Source of the DNA: CBDCCT01 sp965214995
Lineage (GTDB): Bacteria > Deinococcota > Deinococci > Deinococcales > Trueperaceae
Assembly (NCBI GenBank): GCA_965214995.1
Contig: CBDCCT010000002.1
Span: 3,224,001-3,288,000, forward strand
Reading direction: 5' to 3'
Length of the DNA: 64,000 nt
Below the pieces are notes generated by a model that had not been told where the DNA came from, ran no database searches, and worked only from the letters and a program-made list of their open reading frames with translations. A program made the translations under genes and the position numbers. Shown here piece by piece: positions 17,545-26,898 of the stretch (its first letter is position 1; each line of letters starts with the position of its first letter).

Positions 17545-19227
17545 ATGGCACGCAACCAAAGAAGACAAAACGGCAAGAGCCGCGAGAAAAACATTCGCAT
17601 CATTCCCATCGGCGGGATGGGTGAAATCGGCAAAAACATGTTCGCGTTGGAGTACGAAGACGAGATCATGCTCATTGACGGCGGTCTGGCTTTCCCCGAC
17701 GCCGACATGCTGGGCGTGGACATCCTGGTGCCCAAAATCGACTGGGTGGTCGAAAACGCCGCCAAAATCAAGGGCTGGGTCCTCACCCACGGTCACGAGG
17801 ACCACATCGGCGGGCTGCCCTATATGCTCAAACTCCTGCCCAAAATCCCGATGTACGGCGCAAAACTCACCCTCGGCCTCTTGCGCGGCAAGTTTGAGGA
17901 GTTCAAGCTCAAAGAGAGCGACGTGGACCTGCGCGAAATCACCACGGACGAGCGCATCAAGCTCAGCAAATACTTTACCGTCGACTATTTCCGGATGACC
18001 CACTCCATCCCCGACAACTCGGGTTTAATCATCCACACGCCCATCGGGCGCATCGTCCACACGGGCGACTTCAAGCTCGACTACAACCCCGCGGACGGCA
18101 AGACGAGCCACCTGCACAAGCTCGCGCAGGCGGGCGAGGAGGGCGTCTTGGCTCTCATCTCCGACTCGACCAACGCCGAGCGCCCCGGCTACACGCCCAG
18201 TGAACGCGACGTGATGAACGCGGTAGACCAGATCGTCTCGAAGACCAAAGGCCGCGTCATCGTCACGACATTCTCGTCGCACGTCCACCGGCTGCAAAAC
18301 TTCGTCCGCGTGGCCGAACGCTACGACCGCCGGGTGGTCATCGAGGGCCGTTCGATGATTAAGAACACGACGATTGCGCAGGAATTGGGTTATCTGGAGG
18401 TCAAAGAGCCGCTGGTCAGCACCGACCAGATGAACGACTTAGCCGACGACAAGGTGCTCTTTTTATGCACCGGCTCGCAGGGGCAGCCGATGGCGGCCCT
18501 GTCGCGCTTGGCCTCCCGGACGCACCGCAAAATCTCGCTCAAGGCGGGGGACACGGTCATCATGTCGTCCAACCCCATCCCCGGCAACGAGGAGGCGGTG
18601 GGCCGCGTGATCAACCAGCTTTACGCGCTGGGTGTGAACGTCTACTACCCGCCCACCTACAAGGTCCACGCCTCGGGGCACGCGTCACAAGAGGAGCTTA
18701 AGCTCATTCTCGACCTCACCCGGCCTAAGTTTTTCATCCCTTGGCACGGCGAGGTGCGCCACCAGGTGAATCACGTGAAGCTGGCCGAGGGCATGAGCAA
18801 CCCGCCGCAGAAGAGCCTTATTCCTGAGAACGGCGACATTTTGGAGCTCGCTCGAGACGACCTCCGCAAGGTCGGCCAAATCGACTCGGGCGTCATCTTC
18901 ATCGACAACATGGGCAAGGTGGGTGAGGAGATTACCGAACCCGTCATCCGCGACCGGCAGACCTTATCGAGCGACGGCGTGGTCGTCATCATGGCGCTCG
19001 CGGGCAAACAGCCGAGCGTCGAGGTGATTAGCCGCGGCGTGGCCCCCAACCACCGCGAACTCCACGCGGAAATCGAGAAGATTGCGATGGACGGGCTTCA
19101 AAAGGGCATCCGTGAGAAGCGCCGCTTGGGCGACATCCGCGACGACATTTTCTACCCGGTAAGGCGCTACCTTCGCAAGGCGACGGGGCGTAATCCCTTG
19201 ATTGTGCCGACGGTTTTGGAGGGGTAA
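17545..19227 (+). CDS. rnj: Ribonuclease J
   Basis: A 560-residue metallo-beta-lactamase/beta-CASP ribonuclease with endo- and 5'-3' exonuclease roles in mRNA turnover and rRNA maturation. The zinc motif HGHEDHIGG sits near residue 75; HTGDFKLD and the beta-CASP motifs (SDSTNAERPG, HASGHAS, PWHGE) follow in order. The frame is open for 46 codons before the ATG at 17545, but AAGGAG precedes that ATG and homologues begin here. The N-terminal 12 residues are basic (RNQRRQNGKSR). Confidence 0.97.
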   Translation: MARNQRRQNGKSREKNIRIIPIGGMGEIGKNMFALEYEDEIMLIDGGLAFPDADMLGVDILVPKIDWVVENAAKIKGWVLTHGHEDHIGGLPYMLKLLPKIPMYGAKLTLGLLRGKFEEFKLKESDVDLREITTDERIKLSKYFTVDYFRMTHSIPDNSGLIIHTPIGRIVHTGDFKLDYNPADGKTSHLHKLAQAGEEGVLALISDSTNAERPGYTPSERDVMNAVDQIVSKTKGRVIVTTFSSHVHRLQNFVRVAERYDRRVVIEGRSMIKNTTIAQELGYLEVKEPLVSTDQMNDLADDKVLFLCTGSQGQPMAALSRLASRTHRKISLKAGDTVIMSSNPIPGNEEAVGRVINQLYALGVNVYYPPTYKVHASGHASQEELKLILDLTRPKFFIPWHGEVRHQVNHVKLAEGMSNPPQKSLIPENGDILELARDDLRKVGQIDSGVIFIDNMGKVGEEITEPVIRDRQTLSSDGVVVIMALAGKQPSVEVISRGVAPNHRELHAEIEKIAMDGLQKGIREKRRLGDIRDDIFYPVRRYLRKATGRNPLIVPTVLEG

Positions 19228-19230
19228 AGT

Positions 19231-19848
19231 TTACTTGGGAGTTTGCCCGAGCCAATCCCGCACAAGCTCCAAAGCTCTCACCACGTCCGCTCGAGCCTGC
19301 TCAATCGTGTCGTCTTTAACGAGCAAGGCGTCATTATTACGCCCGTAACAGTCGTACCCAGCCGCTGCCACGTGCCCGCCGTCCCGGTAGAGGGCGAGAG
19401 CGCGCAGCAGCGGCACTTCATAAAGCACGTACACTTCTTTGGGTAATAAGAAATAGTCCGTTAGTGGCTGGTCGCAGCGCATCACGTAGACCTCTTGGAT
19501 TTCACGGTCTATCGCATTTGGATAGGTGCGCTCCACCCGCCGCGTCTCGAGGTGATGAATCTCGGAGGGTGTGACGGTGAGGCCGATTTCTTCTTCCGTT
19601 TCGCGGAGCACCTCGTTTATAGTCTCACCCGCGCCGAAGTGACCGCCCACCGTCACGTCGAGCTTGTTGGGCTCCAAATCCTTGTGCTGCGAGCGCCGTT
19701 GCAAAAGGACGTAACGCCCCTCCTTGACAATCCAGAGGTGAAAGGCGCGGTGTAAGTCGCCGTCGCGGTGGACGGCGGCTCGAGCCTTGCGCTCCCCCGT
19801 GGGGGTGCCACTGGGATTCAGCACGTCCAAAAGTTCGCCTTCGTCCAT
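19231..19848 (-). CDS. NUDIX hydrolase
   Basis: A 205-residue Nudix protein, probably hydrolysing a nucleoside diphosphate derivative; the longer form with a C-terminal helical part resembles the YfcD/isopentenyl diphosphate isomerase-like group. The Nudix box GHFGAGETINEVLRETEEE is one residue shorter than the classic spacing before RE, a variant I believe occurs in this subgroup. The frame extends upstream, but the ATG at 19848 follows a TACAAT box by 5 nt and fits the domain start. Convergent with rnj. Confidence 0.88.
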   Translation of the reverse strand: MDEGELLDVLNPSGTPTGERKARAAVHRDGDLHRAFHLWIVKEGRYVLLQRRSQHKDLEPNKLDVTVGGHFGAGETINEVLRETEEEIGLTVTPSEIHHLETRRVERTYPNAIDREIQEVYVMRCDQPLTDYFLLPKEVYVLYEVPLLRALALYRDGGHVAAAGYDCYGRNNDALLVKDDTIEQARADVVRALELVRDWLGQTPK

Positions 19849-19853
19849 AAGGG

Positions 19854-19859
19854 ATTGTA
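19854..19859 (-). promoter_or_regulatory. -10 box TACAAT, leaderless NUDIX gene
   Basis: TACAAT on the minus strand, 5 nt before the ATG at 19848. This choice of start avoids an otherwise long overlap with the divergent gene at 19934. Confidence 0.5.
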
Positions 19860-19933
19860 TCTCGCTGTGGGAGAACGTTGGGACCCTTCCAGCTCGAGGT
19901 GATGCGGTAAGGTAAACCTTTAGGAGGATTTTT

Positions 19934-20482
19934 ATGCCGGTAAAATTTAGTGACCTCATCCGTGACGACGCCTTTCGGATTCGCGGCCGCCGCACCCTCA
20001 AGCGCTTTTACGAAGAGGCGAAAGAGGCGGTGCAGAAGGATGAGCTTAACTTGGAGGGCCACTCGCTCCCCACCACCATGAACGCCTTTATTCGCGCTGC
20101 CGAGGGCGAAGGTAAAGAGCTCGCTGCCGACTACGACGTAGTGGATTTTTCTTTTGCCAATGATGAAGCCTTAAAGCGCTGGCGTGAGGCTCATTCGGAG
20201 AAGCGAGCCGCGGGGGGTTCCAAAACGGTCTATATGAGCGAGAGCGGCAAGGCGCTTTTGGAAAGTATGAAGGGGCTCGAGGGGGCTCGAGAAGAAAGCT
20301 TACTAAGAGGCAGCAGCAAAAAAGAGGACGTGGTGAGCGCGCTTTCGGACCTTCAGGCGGCGGTGTTCGAGTTTATGGCGACCTATGATGAGGTGCAGGG
20401 GGCGCTAAGGTTACCCAGGCGGGGGGTGGATTTGGAGCGGGTGAGAGTGCGTAAGGTTGGTAAAGCTGCGAAAAATAAGTAA
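19934..20482 (+). CDS. Hypothetical protein, 182 aa
   Basis: I do not recognise a family. The protein is soluble, highly charged and mostly helical by eye, with Lys-rich ends (KAAKNK). The gene looks real: AGGAGG precedes the ATG by a good distance, codon use matches neighbours, and it carries two close CTCGAG sites (20276-20290). It is divergent from the NUDIX gene and followed by about 100 bp of non-coding sequence. Confidence 0.7.
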   Translation: MPVKFSDLIRDDAFRIRGRRTLKRFYEEAKEAVQKDELNLEGHSLPTTMNAFIRAAEGEGKELAADYDVVDFSFANDEALKRWREAHSEKRAAGGSKTVYMSESGKALLESMKGLEGAREESLLRGSSKKEDVVSALSDLQAAVFEFMATYDEVQGALRLPRRGVDLERVRVRKVGKAAKNK

Positions 20483-20584
20483 GGCGTGAAGTGATTGAGG
20501 GAGGTGAGTGGGTAGGGGGGTGGGGCTCGAGGAGCTGATAAGGGAGTTTATAGGATAGTCATGAATTCCGTATCACTTGATGCG

Positions 20585-21403
20585 TTATTGCTCCATAGGT
20601 GCGTGAGAATAGCGCGATACATACGGGTTTCCATACAAAGGATTCAATCCTGGTATGGCTTCCCCAATAACAATCCCTGCGTTAAGGCCATCTAGGTAAG
20701 ATTCACTTAACTCGAACCCCTTCGCGTTCAACGTGAGCCTGCCATCGCTATGTATTTCGATTTGAACACCGTTTCGTAAAAATAAACCACGCTCGATGAT
20801 TATGCCGCTTGGGGCGTTAAGAGATACCTGAAGGCGGATTTTTCTAAAACCGTCTCGAATTGTCAACCGAGTTTTCACGAATTCAATGTCCCATATACCG
20901 GTAGCTGAGAATACAAGCTCGTTGTCTACTATGCGAAGTACCTGTTTGTTGTAAATATCGAACACCTGCAGGGTCAGTAGGAGATGTCCGTCTTCTAAGC
21001 GGAATAAAACAAGAGGTTCAAGGTCCACCATAATTGGTATGAGAAAAGACCTACCATTTTCAAGAGGTGCTGACCGAAAAACGTTTGAGCCAAGGATCGC
21101 TATAGCCGTTGTACCGGAATAGTGCAATGTGTACGGTGGTGAGACGCCCTCACGGAGGTTGTACGGATTACGGTCAGCTTCCCGAACTTGTTCAATTGGG
21201 AGCAGGCCTTTTGTCCGTTCAGTGTGATGACGGTTGCAAAGTAGAGTAATGTCCTTTTCAACATGTTCCTTTACAACAGCCCACCCTTCCATATGCTCGT
21301 ACTCGCACAGTGGTAAACCACAGATGACGCAACCGAACCCGCACCGTTGGCGAACAGCACGCTTAACCGGTAAAGGAGGATTGCGCGAAGGCTTATCGTT
21401 CAT
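20585..21403 (-). CDS. HNH-motif protein
   Basis: A 272-residue protein with an N-terminal HNH-like zinc finger: CGFGCVICGLPLCEYEH, then LLCNRHHTERTKG at about residues 55-67. The remaining 200 residues are beta-rich by eye and unknown. Its G+C is lower than that of its neighbours, hinting at acquisition. HNH modules of this kind occur in restriction and other defence nucleases and in other nucleic-acid enzymes; the role is not readable. A TATAAT box lies about 30 bp upstream of the ATG. Confidence 0.65.
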   Translation of the reverse strand: MNDKPSRNPPLPVKRAVRQRCGFGCVICGLPLCEYEHMEGWAVVKEHVEKDITLLCNRHHTERTKGLLPIEQVREADRNPYNLREGVSPPYTLHYSGTTAIAILGSNVFRSAPLENGRSFLIPIMVDLEPLVLFRLEDGHLLLTLQVFDIYNKQVLRIVDNELVFSATGIWDIEFVKTRLTIRDGFRKIRLQVSLNAPSGIIIERGLFLRNGVQIEIHSDGRLTLNAKGFELSESYLDGLNAGIVIGEAIPGLNPLYGNPYVSRYSHAPMEQ

Positions 21404-21503
21404 GTTTAGGTTTGCTGACTCCTAGTCACAATTATACCCCTGCGCGGTAGGATTTCACCATCAAGCGAAGCGGGAGAGTTTTACACTATACTCACATCGA
21501 CAT

Positions 21504-22217
21504 TCACATTGATAAATACGCCGCCTGCACCTCCGGATCGCCCAACAACGCCTCGCCGCGCCCCTCCCTTTTTATCTCGCCGTTCTCGAGCACGTACGCC
21601 CGGTCCGCCAGCCGCAAGGAGCCGCGCACGTTCTGCTCAACCAGTACGACCGTCACGCCCTCCTGGTTGATTTGTTTGAGGGCGCGAAACACCGTTTTGG
21701 TGAGCGCGGGCGCGAGGCCCAGCGAGGGTTCGTCCACGAGCAAGAGCTTGGGGAGGCTCATCAGCGCGCGGCCGATGGCGAGCATCTGCCGTTCGCCGCC
21801 CGAGAGGGTGCCCGCGAGCTGCGTTTCGCGTTCGGCCAAGCGGGGGAAGAGGCTGTAGACGAAGCTTCGAGTCTCAGCCGCCTTCTTTTTGGCTCCGGGC
21901 AGATACGCCGCGCCGCTGTCTAAGTTCTCCCGCACGCTCATGAGCGGAAAAAGCTGCCGCCCCTCGGGTACGTGCCCCACGCCCCGGCGCACTATGCGCG
22001 CGGCGCTCTGGCCCCTCAAAGGCGTCCCGAACGCCTTGACGCTGCCCCCCCACGCCGGGATGAAGCCCGACACGGTTCTTAGCAGCGTCGTCTTGCCCGC
22101 GCCGTTCGCGCCGATGATAGCAATGAATTCGCCCTCGTCGGCGTGCAAACTCACCTCCCAGAGCACGCCGATTTTGCCGTAGCCCGTGCTTAAATTCTCG
22201 ACGGAAAGCGCCCTCAT
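21504..22217 (-). CDS. livF: Branched-chain amino acid type ABC ATPase LivF
   Basis: A 237-residue ABC ATPase. Walker A GANGAGKTT near residue 37, signature LSGGERQMLAIGRALM and Walker B LLLVDEPSLGLAP mark the LivF type. The frame is intact, and its start overlaps the stop of the preceding livG frame (ATGA). Its partners are damaged: no permease gene is left in this operon, so the protein would have to work with another transporter or is a relic. Confidence 0.9.
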   Translation of the reverse strand: MRALSVENLSTGYGKIGVLWEVSLHADEGEFIAIIGANGAGKTTLLRTVSGFIPAWGGSVKAFGTPLRGQSAARIVRRGVGHVPEGRQLFPLMSVRENLDSGAAYLPGAKKKAAETRSFVYSLFPRLAERETQLAGTLSGGERQMLAIGRALMSLPKLLLVDEPSLGLAPALTKTVFRALKQINQEGVTVVLVEQNVRGSLRLADRAYVLENGEIKREGRGEALLGDPEVQAAYLSM

Positions 22218-22945
22218 ACCTCCTCCTCCGTATCTTCGTCGCTTCCCAGATATGCCTCGACAACCTGCGGGTTACTGGTGACCTCCGCGTAACTTCCCTC
22301 GGCGATTTTTTCCCCGTGGTCCATGACGATGACCCGGTCCGCCAAGTCGCGCACGACGGGCATGACGTGCTCGATGAAGACGACCGTGACGCCGCCCTCG
22401 CGTACGTTCTTGACAAGTTCGACCGCCTCTTTGGACTCGGCGGGGCGGAGGCCCGCCATCACCTCGTCTAGGAGGAGCACGTCGGGTTGAGTAGCCAAGG
22501 CCCTGGCTATCTCGAGCCTCTTCTCCTGCAACAGCGTGAGGTCTTCGGCGGGTGTGTCTTTTACACGCGTGAGGCCGGTGCGCGCCAAAGCCTCCTCGGT
22601 GAGCTTAGCCCCCTCGCGCGCCCCCACGCCGCGCTTGCCGAAGCGCGCGCCCACCTCCACGTTTTCCGCGACGCTCATCTCGGGAAAGGGCTGGACCACC
22701 TGAAAGGCGCGGCCAAGCCCCAAGTGGCAACGTTCGGCGGGGCTCGAGCGCGTAATATCTTGGTTCCGGAACGTGAGCGACCCGCTCGAGGGCTCGAGCA
22801 GCCCCGAAATCATGTTCAAGGTCGTCGTTTTGCCTGCGCCGTTGGGACCGATGATGGCTAAGATTTCCCCTTGTGCTACTTCAAACGACCTCGATGAGCG
22901 CCTGCGCGCCCGCCGCGCCGGGGCCGCCAAAGGCGGAGTCCTCAT
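22214..22945 (-). pseudogene. livG: LivG, N-terminus lost by deletion fusion
   Basis: From about FEVAQGEILAIIGPNGAGKTT onward this is a normal LivG ATPase (signature motif replaced by LTLLQEKRLEIARALA, typical of LivG; Walker B LLLDEVMAGL). The first 20 or so residues are not LivG: they are an out-of-frame reading of the binding-protein gene (Arg/Pro/Ala-rich). The native opening (strand 1 and the aromatic A-loop) is therefore missing. The junction lies near base 22884-22890. Translation could still start at an ATG inside the binding-protein remnant, but ATP binding would probably be impaired. Confidence 0.85.
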
Positions 22946-23462
22946 GCAAAAGCGCCACCGAGTCTATGCCCGCTTGGGTAATAAAGCCTGTCGCCGCCTC
23001 GACGTTATGGTAGTCCCAGGGGTGGATGTGGAAGAACCAGGGCTCTTCGCCCAAAAGCTCCTCGATGCCGTCAAAGCCCTCGATGCCGACGCCCGAGACC
23101 GCGCCGCCTATCCAGGTGACGACGGGCTGAAAGGTCCGGAACGACTCCACCAAGCCGAGGGTGACGCCGCTCGAGTACCCCCCGCCGATAAACCCCACCT
23201 CGTCCTCGGTCATGAGCTTTTCAAAGGCGGCGAGGGCGGTGGCCGCGTCTGCCTGGGTGTCTTCGATGATAATTTCTAAGGGCTCGCCCAGCACGCCCCC
23301 CGCCGCGTTGATTTCGTCTAACGCGAGATTAAAACCGTTTTGCTGCGCCTGCCCGGTGCCCGCCGCGGGACCCGTCAAGGGGCTCAAAATGCCGATTTCG
23401 ACGGGCTGCGCGTAGCCAAGCGTGAGCGCGAGCGCGGCGAGGAGGGGGATAAGTTTTTTCAC
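22881..23462 (-). pseudogene. Truncated branched-chain amino acid type binding protein
   Basis: Only about 190 residues of a normal 380-400. A signal peptide (MKKLIPLLAALALTLGYAQ) and lobe 1 (VEIGILSPLTGPAAGTG, then FIGGGYSSGVT) are present; the protein stops shortly after LLHEDSAFGGPGAAGAQ, where the frame runs into livG sequence. Comparison with the intact homologue at 40857 shows that the second lobe is gone. GTG start with AAGGAG, so the front end is undamaged. The likely cause is a deletion from mid binding protein to early livG. Confidence 0.88.
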
Positions 23463-23571
23463 AGTGTCTCCTTTTCAAGTGGTTAGTGGTGAGTGATGAG
23501 TGGTTAGTTTCGGTTCTACCTTTTGCCTTTTACGTCATGGGTCTCCTTTCGGGGCTCGAGCCCCCGCCCAT

Positions 23572-24426
23572 TTATTCGGGCTCATCGTCGGTTTCCCATA
23601 AGGGTGTCGTGAAAAGCTCGAGCCGCCCAATAAACCCGCGCACCACGCGGGCGACGGCCTCGGGCCTCTCGACGGGGGCGGCGTGACCGGCGTGCTCGAG
23701 GGTCACCAAAAGGCCGCGCCGCGCCCACTCGACAATTTCGTGGGAGTAGCGTAGCGGCGTCAGCAAATCTTCCTGACCCACCGCGGCCAAGAGCGGGCCT
23801 TCGTACGCGCGGAGACTTTTGCGCGCGTCGCCGAAACCCAAAAGACCGTCAATTAGATAGCCAATCACCGCCGGGTCGGCCTTTGCGGCCGCCTCGCGGT
23901 AGGAGGCGAGTTCATCGGCGTGTTTGTCAAGAAAACTGTGGCCCCAGACCCACGGCGTCGCCACGTCGAAGCGGAGCCCCGCGCCGCCCGCGCCTAATGC
24001 CGCCCGCCAACTCTTCAAAATGGTCTTAAGCATCGGGTCAACGCGGACGAAAGAATCCACCGTCGTCACGCTCCTCACCCGCTCCGGCTCGGCGTTGGCG
24101 AGGTTGCCCGCCAGGAGGATGCTCACCAAACCGCCGTTGCTCAGGCCCACGAGGTGAACGCGGGAGAGGCTGAGGCCGTCCAGCAACGTTTTGAGGTCCG
24201 CCGCGTGCTGCGTCGGCGTGTAAGGCCCTTCGGGTTTATCCGACTCGCCTTGTCCGCGGCAGTCGTAGCGCAGCGTGGTGTAGGCGTCGGCAAAGTGCTG
24301 CTCGAGCCCCTCCCAGGCGGTCGTGTCCATCGTGAGACCGTTGACGAAAACCACCGCCTCCTCCGTGTCTACGCCGCCCTTTTGATAGTAAAGCTCTACC
24401 TCGTCAGCAACCCTAAAGCGTGGCAT
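23572..24426 (-). CDS. Alpha/beta hydrolase
   Basis: A 284-residue alpha/beta hydrolase with a complete triad: nucleophile in VGLSNGGLVS (Ser near residue 98), acid near AVGQEDLLTP, histidine in LEHAGHAAP. It resembles 3-oxoadipate enol-lactonase and related esterases. The last gene of a four-gene unit; its ATG overlaps the acyl-CoA ligase by 14 bp. With that context it may act on an acyl-CoA-derived ester or lactone; the substrate is unknown. Confidence 0.88.
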   Translation of the reverse strand: MPRFRVADEVELYYQKGGVDTEEAVVFVNGLTMDTTAWEGLEQHFADAYTTLRYDCRGQGESDKPEGPYTPTQHAADLKTLLDGLSLSRVHLVGLSNGGLVSILLAGNLANAEPERVRSVTTVDSFVRVDPMLKTILKSWRAALGAGGAGLRFDVATPWVWGHSFLDKHADELASYREAAAKADPAVIGYLIDGLLGFGDARKSLRAYEGPLLAAVGQEDLLTPLRYSHEIVEWARRGLLVTLEHAGHAAPVERPEAVARVVRGFIGRLELFTTPLWETDDEPE

Positions 24427-25885
24427 GAGCCTCCTTAAAAGAGGCGGCTAAGTCGCTTTTGAGAATCTTGCCCGCGCCGCTTTTGGGCAGGGCGTCAAAA
24501 AAGCGGATGTGTTTAGGAACCTTGTAGCTTGCGAGGTGCGCTTTCAAAAACCCCCGTACCTCCTCCTCCGTTATGGTCTCACGTAACACGATGACCGCCA
24601 GCCCCACCTCGCCCCACTGTTCATCAGGCACGCCCAAAACCGCGCACTCGGACACGGCGGGGTGTTCGTAAAGCGCGTTCTCGACCTCCACCGGAAACAC
24701 GTTCTCGCCGCCCGAGATAAACATCTCTTTGCGCCGTCCGACGATATAGAAGAAGCCGTCCTCGTCCTCTCGAGCCAAGTCGCCCGTGTAGAGCCAACTC
24801 TCCCGCAGCACCTCGGCGGTGGCGTAGGGACGCCCGAAGTAACCGTTGAAAAGATGCGGCCCCTTCAGGGTCAACTCGCCAACCTCCCCCTGCGCGACCA
24901 CCTCGCCTTGCTCGTCCCGGAGAACCGCCTCAGCGTGGAGGACGGGCTTACCGACGGACGCGGGCCGGGCCTCGGCGTCGTCCAAGCCAATCGCAAAGCA
25001 GTTCACCCCCGCCTCGGTGAGGCCGTAGCCCTGTTTGAAGCGAACCCCACGCGCCATGAAAGCAGCGCGCACCGGCTCCGGGCAGGGTGCCCCGCCCGAG
25101 ATGGCCCAGCGGACGTGTTTAAGGTCAGCGGTGGGAAAGTCGGGATGCTCGGTGAGGCTTTTGAACATGGTCGGGACCATGAAGAGGAGGGTGCATCTTT
25201 CTTCCCTCACAAGCTCCAAATACTCCCCCGGCTTGAACGCGCGTTGCAGCACCACTCGAGCGCCCAAGTGCAAAAGCGGCACGGTGAGGGCGTTGACCGC
25301 CGCATGAAAGCAAGGCGTCGCCTGCACCGCGCAGTCGTCGTCGCGCAGGCCCCACGAGAAAACAGTGTTGACGGCGTTGTAAAAACCCTGCCGGTAGGGC
25401 TGCACTGCGCCCTTAGGGATGCCCGTGGTGCCGCCCGTGAAGAGAATCATCTGGGCGTCCTCACTTGAAAGTTCAGGCAGCGGTGGGGGAGAGGGGGCGG
25501 CGGCGAGCCATGATTCGTAAAGCTCGAGCCCCACCCCTTTCACCCCGGTCGCCTCGGCTGCCGCGGCGTTCTCGGCGTCAAAGAACATCAGCTTGGGCCG
25601 CACGTAGTCCGCAATTTTGCGCTGCTCGTGTTCCGACAGGCGGTAGTTAAAAGGCGTGTAGACGAAGCCCAGCTTGGCCGTCGCCAGAATTAGGTCTAAA
25701 TGCGCCATATGATTGAGCGCCAAGATGCTCACCCGGTCGCCCTTGACGACGCCCACCTCGGTGAGCCGCGCGGCGAGTCGTGTGGCGCGTTCATCAAGCT
25801 CTTTGTACGTGAACCAGCACCCGTCCCACCACACCGCCCGGCGTTCCGGCGTTAACTCGGCGCGCTTTTTAGCAATATCAAACAT
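24413..25885 (-). CDS. Acyl-CoA synthetase (AMP-forming)
   Basis: A 490-residue member of the ANL superfamily that activates a carboxylic acid to acyl-AMP and then acyl-CoA. Motifs in order: MILFTGGTTGIPKGAV (P-loop like), YGLTEAG, LYTGDLAREDEDGFFYIVGR, and the C-terminal lysine in KSGAGKILK. The ATG at 25885 overlaps the stop of the KAS III-like gene (TGATG); a GTG one codon earlier also exists. It is shorter than long-chain ligases, so medium-chain or aromatic acids are as likely. Confidence 0.92.
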   Translation of the reverse strand: MFDIAKKRAELTPERRAVWWDGCWFTYKELDERATRLAARLTEVGVVKGDRVSILALNHMAHLDLILATAKLGFVYTPFNYRLSEHEQRKIADYVRPKLMFFDAENAAAAEATGVKGVGLELYESWLAAAPSPPPLPELSSEDAQMILFTGGTTGIPKGAVQPYRQGFYNAVNTVFSWGLRDDDCAVQATPCFHAAVNALTVPLLHLGARVVLQRAFKPGEYLELVREERCTLLFMVPTMFKSLTEHPDFPTADLKHVRWAISGGAPCPEPVRAAFMARGVRFKQGYGLTEAGVNCFAIGLDDAEARPASVGKPVLHAEAVLRDEQGEVVAQGEVGELTLKGPHLFNGYFGRPYATAEVLRESWLYTGDLAREDEDGFFYIVGRRKEMFISGGENVFPVEVENALYEHPAVSECAVLGVPDEQWGEVGLAVIVLRETITEEEVRGFLKAHLASYKVPKHIRFFDALPKSGAGKILKSDLAASFKEAHATL

Positions 25886-26898
25886 CACGACGCCTCACCC
25901 CACCGCAAGCAAAGCGCGTTCCAGACATAGCCCACGCCCGCCGCCACTAAAACCACCAAGTCGTCCTCTTTAAGTTTCCTGGCTTGCTGGGCCAGCTCGA
26001 GGCTCAAAAACTGGTCCACCTGCCCGATGTGGCCGTAATCCGAAAGATAGGTGGACTGTGATTCGTCCAAACGGAGTTGCTCGAGCAGATAATCGTGCGC
26101 GCTCCTTTTCATGTGGAGCATCGCCAAATAGTCGATGTCGGAAACTTCGTAGCCCGACTTTTCCACGGATTTGTGGATGACTCTGAGGAAGTTCTCGAGC
26201 GATTTGTCCTCGAGCCTTTCCTTCATCCCGGCGGGATCGGGCACTTCCAAAAGGTAGCGCCCCGCGTTCTCGGGCGTCAAAGGTTCCACCGTGCCGCCGA
26301 CGGGTACCCGCACGTCGAGCGAAAACGCGCCGTCGGTGAGAATGTGTGAACCCAGAATCTCATGACGCGCCCCCCGCCTCACCACCGCCGCCGCGCCGCC
26401 CGCGCCCAAGTTGTACATAAAACGCACATGGGGGTCTGCAAAGTCGATGAGGTCGCCGTTGCGGTAACCTCCCGCGACGAGCACGGTCTGGACGCTCTCG
26501 TCGGCCAGCAACAAGTCCTTGGCCTGTTTAAGACCAAGCACACCCGTCCCGCACTTCTGCCCAATGTCGTAAGCGTAAGCGTTCGCCGCGCCCAAATCGT
26601 GCGCCAGCTTAATGCCCGCCGTCCAGACGGGGTACTCCTTGTATTCTTCGGTGATGCAAATGACCACGTCCACGTCTTTCGGCGAGAGGCCGGACGCAGA
26701 GAGCGCCCGCTCCGCCGCCCACACGCCCATCGCGGTCGGGTGGTCGTCCGGCCCCGGCTTGGGTTTGGCGCTTATACCAAGTTTGTCCGTCACCACCCAC
26801 TCGGGCAGCCCGCTCGCCGTGGCGATGTCGGCGCTCGAGACGCGCCCCTCGGGCACATAAACGCCGATGCCGCTCACGCCGATTACGTCCTTACTCAT
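25885..26898 (-). CDS. 3-oxoacyl-ACP synthase III-like condensing enzyme
   Basis: A 337-residue thiolase-fold enzyme. The catalytic cysteine is in IGQKCGTGV, and a histidine in LAMLHMKRS fits the second active residue. Where FabH enzymes have Asn (in N-x-x-x-S), this protein has SDYGHIGQ, a His. It is therefore not ordinary FabH; relatives include HMG-CoA synthase-like and OleA-like enzymes. The ATG at 26898 has GGAG 7 nt upstream and overlaps the tetR stop by 8 nt. With a ligase and hydrolase downstream it may condense acyl-CoAs to a beta-keto product; that is inference. Confidence 0.85.
   Translation of the reverse strand: MSKDVIGVSGIGVYVPEGRVSSADIATASGLPEWVVTDKLGISAKPKPGPDDHPTAMGVWAAERALSASGLSPKDVDVVICITEEYKEYPVWTAGIKLAHDLGAANAYAYDIGQKCGTGVLGLKQAKDLLLADESVQTVLVAGGYRNGDLIDFADPHVRFMYNLGAGGAAAVVRRGARHEILGSHILTDGAFSLDVRVPVGGTVEPLTPENAGRYLLEVPDPAGMKERLEDKSLENFLRVIHKSVEKSGYEVSDIDYLAMLHMKRSAHDYLLEQLRLDESQSTYLSDYGHIGQVDQFLSLELAQQARKLKEDDLVVLVAAGVGYVWNALCLRWGEAS

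Noticed and set aside
23572..26898. oleABC olefin synthesis genes
   Set aside because: The hydrolase has a Ser nucleophile (OleB relatives use Asp), no OleD is present and the condensing enzyme has unusual active-site context.
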